Of a DNA stretch of 64,000 nt, positions 57,934 to 64,000 are shown in pieces (within the stretch, counting starts at the first letter, position 1; each line of letters opens with the position of its first letter). This DNA comes from Hellea sp. GTDB lineage: Bacteria > Pseudomonadota > Alphaproteobacteria > Caulobacterales > Maricaulaceae. The stretch lies in assembly GCA_020629545.1 (NCBI GenBank), contig JAHDDC010000003.1, forward strand, positions 1-64,000, given 5' to 3'. The notes below the pieces were generated by a model, which was given only the letters and a program-made list of their open reading frames with translations, was not told where the DNA came from and made no database searches. The position numbers and the translations under genes are program-made.

Positions 57934-58000
57934 CTAAAGTTGGGCACCAGAATGAGCAAATATGGCTAATTTTGTCTTAATTCATTCCAATCGGTATGCA

Positions 58001-58025
58001 TAAAAAAAGGCCCGATAAGGGCCTT
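58001..58025 (-). terminator. Rho-independent terminator of the S9 peptidase gene
   Basis: Minus strand AAGGCCCTTATCGGGCCTTTTTTTA. Confidence 0.85.
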
Positions 58026-58047
58026 TCCGACTTTATTGTGAAATTTC

Positions 58048-60063
58048 TTAATCTAGGTGTTTTGCGAAAAGCTCTTCGCTGACTTGAAGTAACTTTCGAC
58101 GAGATTCCGCAAGAGTCAGATTGTGATCGTCGTTTTTTAATTCAATAATCTTACCGCTTTGACCTAGTTTTTTTAATCCCTTGGCCATGATCTCGGCCTG
58201 CTCATAAGGAACTGTAAGGTCGTCTTCTCCGTGTACAACTAGTACTTCAGCCTTTAGCTTATCGATGTGATTAATCGGAGATTGATCGCGCATTTTGTCC
58301 CGATCTTTATTGTAGTCGCCGATAACGCGGTTCCAAAATTTCAATACACCACTATTCTGTCCGCCGCTACGCGCGGATTCAAACTTTAATATAGCGACGA
58401 TATCGGAAACGCCATTCACGGCAATTGCACACTTAAACATATCAGGTTCGACTACTGGCAATTGAAGGGCTTGGTACCCACCATAAGAACCACCTGTCAC
58501 GCAAATCTTATTTTCATCGACTAAACCTCGGTCGATTAAGTTTCTTACGCCATCGATACTGTCTTCGACCATTCCGCCGCCGAACTCACCATACCCTGCT
58601 GCGAGGTGATCATATCCAAAACCACCTGATCCTCTAAACTGAGGCTTGAACACTGCGTAACCCCTGTTGGCAATAAATTGAGCCCAAAAATCGAATCCGG
58701 CGTTATCACGTGGACCCAATGGACCACCATGCGGCATGACAACAAGAGGGAATGGGCCTTGGGATTGGCTTTTTCCAGTCGGTAAAGTCAAATACGCCGG
58801 AATTTTTAACCCGTCGCGGGCGGTGTAATCGACTCGAATGGTGCGCCCGATATCCGCCGAGCTTAACTCAGGATACTGTTTTCCAACAGTCGAAACTGTT
58901 CCGGCTCCGGGTTCAAATAAGAAGTATTCTCCAGGCTCACTGCCTTGGGTTACGTAAATAGTAACCGCGCTATTGTCCTCGGTCCGAGACAGTATTGAAA
59001 CACGTTTTCCCGGAAAAGTCTTTTTAAGTTTACTTTGCCAAGATTTATACGGTTCTGCCGTGTAAATAGTCTTATAGTGATCGTCGGTGTAACCAATTCC
59101 GATCATATCATCTGTATGAGGGTCGCTAACAGGGCTAAAATCATAGCCGGTTGGGAGGGCTACCCCAAAATTATATGAACTTTTACTGCCCGTTGCAGGG
59201 TCAATTGTGAAAAAGGCTTCAGAGGCCCTGGAGTCAGGTGTCTCACTATCATACATTAAGATTTTACCAGAACCCGGTAGTACGCTAACCGCGGATAAAG
59301 TCGGGTTTTTACTTGTATCAAAAACCTGTTCATAGACCTTTTTTTCGTCAGTTCCGATCCGCGAGAAAACCTTGTACTTTCCAGTTTTACGATCATACTC
59401 AGTTCGCGCCAGAACGTCTTCACCGTCAGGACTTGTTAAAATGCTTCCGGTTTCAATCGGAAAAGTTTTGTACTTGCGACTTTTTCCTGTGTCCAAGTCT
59501 ACCTTGTAGGCTCGTGTATAAGCATTACCCGTGTATTCGGCCCTTCTCATTAAAATCTTGTTGGGCTCGTTTGGCAAAATATGCATGAAGCTTCCGGTAG
59601 ATGACGCATTTTTTTTGTCTTGAACGCTGCTTTCACGGTTCAGCTTGTCATTCATTAGAATGACTGATTTGCCTGTGTTTACATTCAGTGACATGGTTCT
59701 TGTGAAACGTGATCCATATTTTGTCATTTTGCCGCCGCCGCGACGATTAAACTGCGCGATAAAAATCAGGTGGTCATTGCTGCCCCAACCAATGCCTTTC
59801 AAGCGTGCGCCTTCCGGATTAGGTAGAACTTTTGGTTTGCTCCCATCCAGCGGATATATAAAAATGCCTTTGCCGCCTTTGTATGGAGACAAAAATGCTA
59901 ATCGTTTACCATCAGGCGATACTGAAACGCTAGCTGTTCTCGCGAGTTCCGCATAGACCTCCAGGGGCTTTTCAGCCGCGAACGCTGGCGTAGATGATAC
60001 GCTGGCCAAGGCGCCCAGCGCCAAAATAGTTCCAGTAAAAAGTTTGCAAAGTCTGCTTGTCAT
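58048..60063 (-). CDS. S9 family (prolyl oligopeptidase) peptidase, secreted
   Basis: GGSYGGYQALQLP nucleophile, HGEDDLTVPYEQA, DDHNL; signal peptide from MTSRLCKLF. Confidence 0.94.
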   Translation of the reverse strand: MTSRLCKLFTGTILALGALASVSSTPAFAAEKPLEVYAELARTASVSVSPDGKRLAFLSPYKGGKGIFIYPLDGSKPKVLPNPEGARLKGIGWGSNDHLIFIAQFNRRGGGKMTKYGSRFTRTMSLNVNTGKSVILMNDKLNRESSVQDKKNASSTGSFMHILPNEPNKILMRRAEYTGNAYTRAYKVDLDTGKSRKYKTFPIETGSILTSPDGEDVLARTEYDRKTGKYKVFSRIGTDEKKVYEQVFDTSKNPTLSAVSVLPGSGKILMYDSETPDSRASEAFFTIDPATGSKSSYNFGVALPTGYDFSPVSDPHTDDMIGIGYTDDHYKTIYTAEPYKSWQSKLKKTFPGKRVSILSRTEDNSAVTIYVTQGSEPGEYFLFEPGAGTVSTVGKQYPELSSADIGRTIRVDYTARDGLKIPAYLTLPTGKSQSQGPFPLVVMPHGGPLGPRDNAGFDFWAQFIANRGYAVFKPQFRGSGGFGYDHLAAGYGEFGGGMVEDSIDGVRNLIDRGLVDENKICVTGGSYGGYQALQLPVVEPDMFKCAIAVNGVSDIVAILKFESARSGGQNSGVLKFWNRVIGDYNKDRDKMRDQSPINHIDKLKAEVLVVHGEDDLTVPYEQAEIMAKGLKKLGQSGKIIELKNDDHNLTLAESRRKLLQVSEELFAKHLD

Positions 60064-60158
60064 ATATATGTGCCTCATCGATGAACTTGTAATTAAAACC
60101 GCTTGTTGTATTACTCCCAACTAGTCTATTTTGCGTATGAAACTCAAGGAAAAATGGC

Positions 60159-60899
60159 ATGACGATAACGACCAAACCTGTTGAATATATGGATGGCAAA
60201 CAAAAATGTGTTGGGCTCTTGGCCTGGGATGAGACATTTGCAGACCCAAAGCCTTGTGTGATGGTCAATCATGCGTGGGGAGGACGCGATGGATTTGCTG
60301 AAGACAAAGCGATACAAATGGCTGCCCTCGGCTACGTTGGATTTGCGATGGATAATTACGGCGACGGTGCACTGCCAGAAACTGTAGAAGACAAGCAGGC
60401 CATGATGATGCCGCTCAAGGACGATCGCAAAGCGCTCCTAAAGCGTTTGAAGGCGGGCGTAAAAGCCGTATCCGGACTTGATCAAGTTGATGAGACCCAT
60501 CTGGCTGCAATTGGTTATTGCTTTGGCGGCCTTTGCACACTTGACATGGTTCGGGCAGGTCTCGGGCTAAAAGCAGCGGTGAGTTTCCATGGTCTATTGG
60601 ATGCTCCAGATTATACGACAAAGAAAAGTAAGACCAAGGTGCTTGTCGCTCATGGCTGGGATGACCCAATGGCTGATCCAGCCTCTGTCGTCGCGCTCGG
60701 GAAAGAACTGACAAAGTCAGGTTGCGACTGGCAGATCCATGCTTACGGGCAAACCACCCATGCTTTCACAGTTCCGGGCGCTGATAGCAAGGACGGGGTG
60801 TTAAAGTTTAATTCAGACTCCGAACGTCGGTCATGGTTGGCAACAATTGATTTGCTAGCTGAAGTCTTTTCACTTCACGGTACTGACGCTGCAGCCTAG
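60159..60899 (+). CDS. dienelactone hydrolase family protein
   Basis: GYCFGGLCTLDMVRAG, HGWDDPMADP, YGQTTHAFT. Confidence 0.92.
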   Translation: MTITTKPVEYMDGKQKCVGLLAWDETFADPKPCVMVNHAWGGRDGFAEDKAIQMAALGYVGFAMDNYGDGALPETVEDKQAMMMPLKDDRKALLKRLKAGVKAVSGLDQVDETHLAAIGYCFGGLCTLDMVRAGLGLKAAVSFHGLLDAPDYTTKKSKTKVLVAHGWDDPMADPASVVALGKELTKSGCDWQIHAYGQTTHAFTVPGADSKDGVLKFNSDSERRSWLATIDLLAEVFSLHGTDAAA

Positions 60900-60903
60900 G
60901 TCT

Positions 60904-61638
60904 CTAGAGGAAAAATTTAAGCAGGCTAACAGGTAGAATAAAAAGAAAGAATACGATGATAACGGCTGCATAAACAAGCGAAAGCTTTAGCTGTTGTGCT
61001 TCATATTCATGATATCCGGCGCGAATTTTTATCCATTCGCGCTGGTTTTCAAGACCAGGGTCATGAGGCGTGCGACCGTTCCAATTCATCTCATCAAACA
61101 AAAATTCGATTATGCGCGGCGGAACAGGTGGCTCGTCCATCTTTGATCTGTCAGAATAGCCAAGCGGCTTAGACAAATCCAGCGCCCTAAATCCATATAT
61201 GTTCAATAGTTTTTCATGAAGATTCGTTTCGAAAAAAGCATGATCATCAATGCCGAGCGTACCGGCTTTCGCCATGATAGCTTCCCAATGTTTCATCTTG
61301 CGGCGTTTCTTGCTATGGTTGAACAGTAATTCAAGATCCTGAACAATTGACGGAGGCAGCGGAGCAAGCGTTTGATTGGATTCTGTCTCAATCTCAATAT
61401 CTCGTTGGAAAATCTCCTGCGAGGGCGCGATTTTAGCGCGTTCGATAAAAGACTTTTCTTTGAACCGTTGACCTTCCGCCCAGGCTAGGGCCTCTTCATA
61501 GGCCTTGCGTAAGGCTTGAAAAGCATCCGGACTATCTTCGAGAGATGTCTTTTTTAGTCGCTTGGCGTAGGCCTTTTTGATGGCCTTTTCTTTCGTTGTG
61601 GGCTCAGCAAGCCCTAATATGTCCCAGATGTTATCCAT
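60904..61638 (-). CDS. J-domain-like protein lacking HPD, with C-terminal TM (DjlB/DjlC-like)
   Basis: IWDILGLAEPTTKEKAIKKAYAKRLKKTSLEDSPDAFQALRKAYEEAL; C-terminal hydrophobic helix. Confidence 0.75.
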   Translation of the reverse strand: MDNIWDILGLAEPTTKEKAIKKAYAKRLKKTSLEDSPDAFQALRKAYEEALAWAEGQRFKEKSFIERAKIAPSQEIFQRDIEIETESNQTLAPLPPSIVQDLELLFNHSKKRRKMKHWEAIMAKAGTLGIDDHAFFETNLHEKLLNIYGFRALDLSKPLGYSDRSKMDEPPVPPRIIEFLFDEMNWNGRTPHDPGLENQREWIKIRAGYHEYEAQQLKLSLVYAAVIIVFFLFILPVSLLKFFL

Positions 61639-61858
61639 TGTTTCAACGCATATGCCCGAAGATGATCAACTGCAAGCGTTGTCTTAGGTTTATGTCGTCG
61701 GCTGTTCGTTTAATCACCGGTCTCATGATTTATGAGGCGTATCGTTTAGGTCAACAATATTGGTGTTTGAGGCTGATAAGGCCTTGATATTTGTTCGTTC
61801 GCGTCGCATATGCGGCGCGTATTTTGCTTTACGCATAGCCACCGAGAGGATCAACGCC

Positions 61859-63517
61859 ATGGCGCGCCAATTCTGTTACCATATGCAAGGCCTGACTAAG
61901 AAGTTTGGCAATAAAACTATTCTCGACAATGTGCATTTGTCATTTTACCCGGATGCTAAGATTGGCTTGGTCGGGATTAATGGTGCCGGTAAATCGACCT
62001 TAATGAAAATTATGGCCGGACTAGATAACGAAGTGACGGGCGAACACTGGGCTGCGGAAGGCGTAAAGGTTGGCTATCTACCTCAAGAGCCTCGTCTCGA
62101 TACTGACAAAGATGTCTGGAATAATGTCATTCAGGGGTGTGAAGATAAACAGATATTTGACCAATATAATGCGGTCGCGGCGAAAATGGCCGAAGAATAT
62201 ACCGACGAGATCATGGAAGAAATGACGGCTCTCCAGGAGCAGGTAGACGCCCGGGATGCCTGGGATATTGACAGTAAAATCGAAATGGCCATGCAGGCTC
62301 TACGGTGCCCTCCGGCTGACTCGCCAGTGGATAATCTATCCGGGGGTGAAGCCCGGCGCACGGCGCTGTGTCAGCTGTTATTGTCAAAGCCAGATTTGCT
62401 TTTACTCGATGAACCGACCAACCATTTGGACGCTGAAACTGTTGCCTGGTTGGAAAACTATCTAATCAATTACAAAGGTGCGATAATTCTGATTACGCAC
62501 GATCGTTATTTTCTGGATAATATTACAGGATGGACTTTGGAACTGGACCGGGGACGCGGGCTACCGCATGAGGGGAATTATTCTTCCTGGCTCGCCGCCA
62601 AAGAAAAGCGAATGGTTCAGGAAGGACGCGAATCCGACTCTAAAACGAAAGCCCTCAAGAGAGAGCTTGAGTGGATTAATCAAAATCCGAAGGCCCGGCA
62701 AAGCAAATCTAAGGCTCGGATTAAAGCCTATGATAAATTGCTAGAGGAAGCGGAGAACGAGCAGGTCGGTCATGCAGATATTCGAATTCCTATGGGCGAA
62801 CGCCTTGGCGGTGTTGTAATTGAAGCTAATGATATCTCTAAAGGTTTTGAAGATAGGCTTTTAATCAATGATCTATCATTTCGATTGCCGCCGGGTGGTA
62901 TCGTTGGGGTTATTGGGCCAAACGGTGCCGGTAAAACCACATTGTTTAAAATGATAACCGGACAGGAAAAGCCGGATGAAGGAACCTTCAAAGTCGGTGA
63001 GACGGTGCAGCTAGGTTATGTAGATCAAATGCGTGATAATCTCGATCCAAGCAAAAATGTTTGGGAAGCGATTTCAGACGGTCTGGATATCATCACAATG
63101 GGCAAACGGGAAGTTCCTAGCCGGGCTTATGTGGGCGCTTTTAATTTCAAAGGCACAGATCAACAGAAAAATGTGGGACAGCTTTCCGGTGGTGAGCGGA
63201 ACCGTGTCAATCTGGCTAAAATGTTATCCAAGCCTTGTAATGTCCTCCTTCTTGATGAGCCGACAAATGATCTGGACCGGGAAACCCTGGCGTCACTCGA
63301 AGTTGCACTGGAAAAATTCCCGGGATGTGCCGTGGTCATTTCTCACGATAGATTCTTCCTTGATCGTCTGGCTACTCACATTTTGGCTTTTGAAGGCGAT
63401 AGTCATGTCGAGTGGTTTGAAGGGAATTTCGCTGATTATATCGAAGATAAGAAGCGACGCTTGGGACCTGATGCCGATATTCCTAAAAAGCTGAAATTCG
63501 TTAAGTTTGAGCGATAG
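61859..63517 (+). CDS. ettA: energy-dependent translational throttle protein EttA (ABC-F)
   Basis: Two ABC cassettes (GINGAGKSTLMKIMAG; GPNGAGKTTLFKMITG), LSGGEARR / LSGGERNR, EttA-typical linker. Confidence 0.96.
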   Translation: MARQFCYHMQGLTKKFGNKTILDNVHLSFYPDAKIGLVGINGAGKSTLMKIMAGLDNEVTGEHWAAEGVKVGYLPQEPRLDTDKDVWNNVIQGCEDKQIFDQYNAVAAKMAEEYTDEIMEEMTALQEQVDARDAWDIDSKIEMAMQALRCPPADSPVDNLSGGEARRTALCQLLLSKPDLLLLDEPTNHLDAETVAWLENYLINYKGAIILITHDRYFLDNITGWTLELDRGRGLPHEGNYSSWLAAKEKRMVQEGRESDSKTKALKRELEWINQNPKARQSKSKARIKAYDKLLEEAENEQVGHADIRIPMGERLGGVVIEANDISKGFEDRLLINDLSFRLPPGGIVGVIGPNGAGKTTLFKMITGQEKPDEGTFKVGETVQLGYVDQMRDNLDPSKNVWEAISDGLDIITMGKREVPSRAYVGAFNFKGTDQQKNVGQLSGGERNRVNLAKMLSKPCNVLLLDEPTNDLDRETLASLEVALEKFPGCAVVISHDRFFLDRLATHILAFEGDSHVEWFEGNFADYIEDKKRRLGPDADIPKKLKFVKFER

Positions 63518-63635
63518 AACACGAGTTTCAAGACCGTTTTTAAAATCTTTGTTCTTGTCGAATCTATATCGCTAGACATTCGCACTGAAATTCTGTAAAG
63601 CTAGTTGAGAATAATTCGCAACTGGAAGAAGTATT

Positions 63636-64000
63636 ATGGAAAACCCGAAACTCAGACGGTTGTTGGTCACGCTACACCTCATTTTTGCAGGGCTTTTAAC
63701 GCCGGCTTTCTTATTGGTCGCGATTACAGGGGGCAATTATCTGCTTGGCAATAAGGGGAGTATTGAAAGAACGTCGATTGCGTTGAATCAAGGCGCGAGC
63801 CTGAATTTCAAATCTAATAGCCTTGAAGACGACGTTCGAAAATTACTTGTCGCCAATAACATTGATCATAAATTCGAATATGTAAAAAATCGGGGTACCA
63901 CGATTCAATTAAGGCCCACCTCCAAGACCTATATTGAAATGAAGCAAACACCTAATGGCCTAACAGCCGACTGGATGAAGCCTAGCTTGCAAGCCGGCCT
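63636..64000 (+). CDS. membrane protein N-terminal fragment, possibly PepSY-associated; runs off window
   Basis: ATG at 63636: MENPKLRRLLVTLHLIFAGLLTPAFLLVAITGGNYLLGNKGSIERTSIALNQG... open to the end. Confidence 0.6.
   Translation, partial: MENPKLRRLLVTLHLIFAGLLTPAFLLVAITGGNYLLGNKGSIERTSIALNQGASLNFKSNSLEDDVRKLLVANNIDHKFEYVKNRGTTIQLRPTSKTYIEMKQTPNGLTADWMKPSLQAG

Noticed and set aside
1-64000. Mobile elements, prophage, defence islands, tRNA/rRNA genes
   Set aside because: No transposase, integrase, recognisable defence gene or cloverleaf/rRNA sequence was seen; the window reads as core chromosome.

Overview
This 64 kb window looks like chromosomal DNA from an alphaproteobacterium. The gene content and family resemblances suggest a Hyphomonadaceae/Maricaulales-like lineage; this is inference, with no marker gene analysed. 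It is densely coding. I saw no tRNA, rRNA, CRISPR array, IS element or prophage. Recognisable housekeeping blocks are uvrC with tandem PgsA-like genes, a folB/pteridine-reductase-like SDR/QueD-like cluster, lepB, xseB-ispA-dxs-tlyA, aroC, pdxH, two RR/HK pairs flanking a Do-like protease, glnE, pepN, typA, a tyrosine-catabolism-like cluster (MarR-hppD-VOC-FAH), pyk and ettA. The most unusual locus is 21.0-24.1 kb: three tandem secreted glycine-zipper proteins with Gly/Tyr/His-rich tails. The middle one carries a long hexapeptide (18-bp) repeat domain, [T/S]VMKPV / TEMQPH. Other leads are a QueD/PTPS homologue lacking its catalytic Cys and pterin-anchoring Glu, a PgsA paralogue with a degenerate CDP-alcohol transferase motif, a 44-aa membrane sORF missing from the ORF track, a GC-rich structured intergenic region at 9.4-9.54 kb, 11-bp-spaced TTCAG direct repeats, paired MarR operators upstream of hppD, and a CtrA-like box upstream of a glycine-zipper gene. 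All calls were made by reading the sequence; no database search was run.
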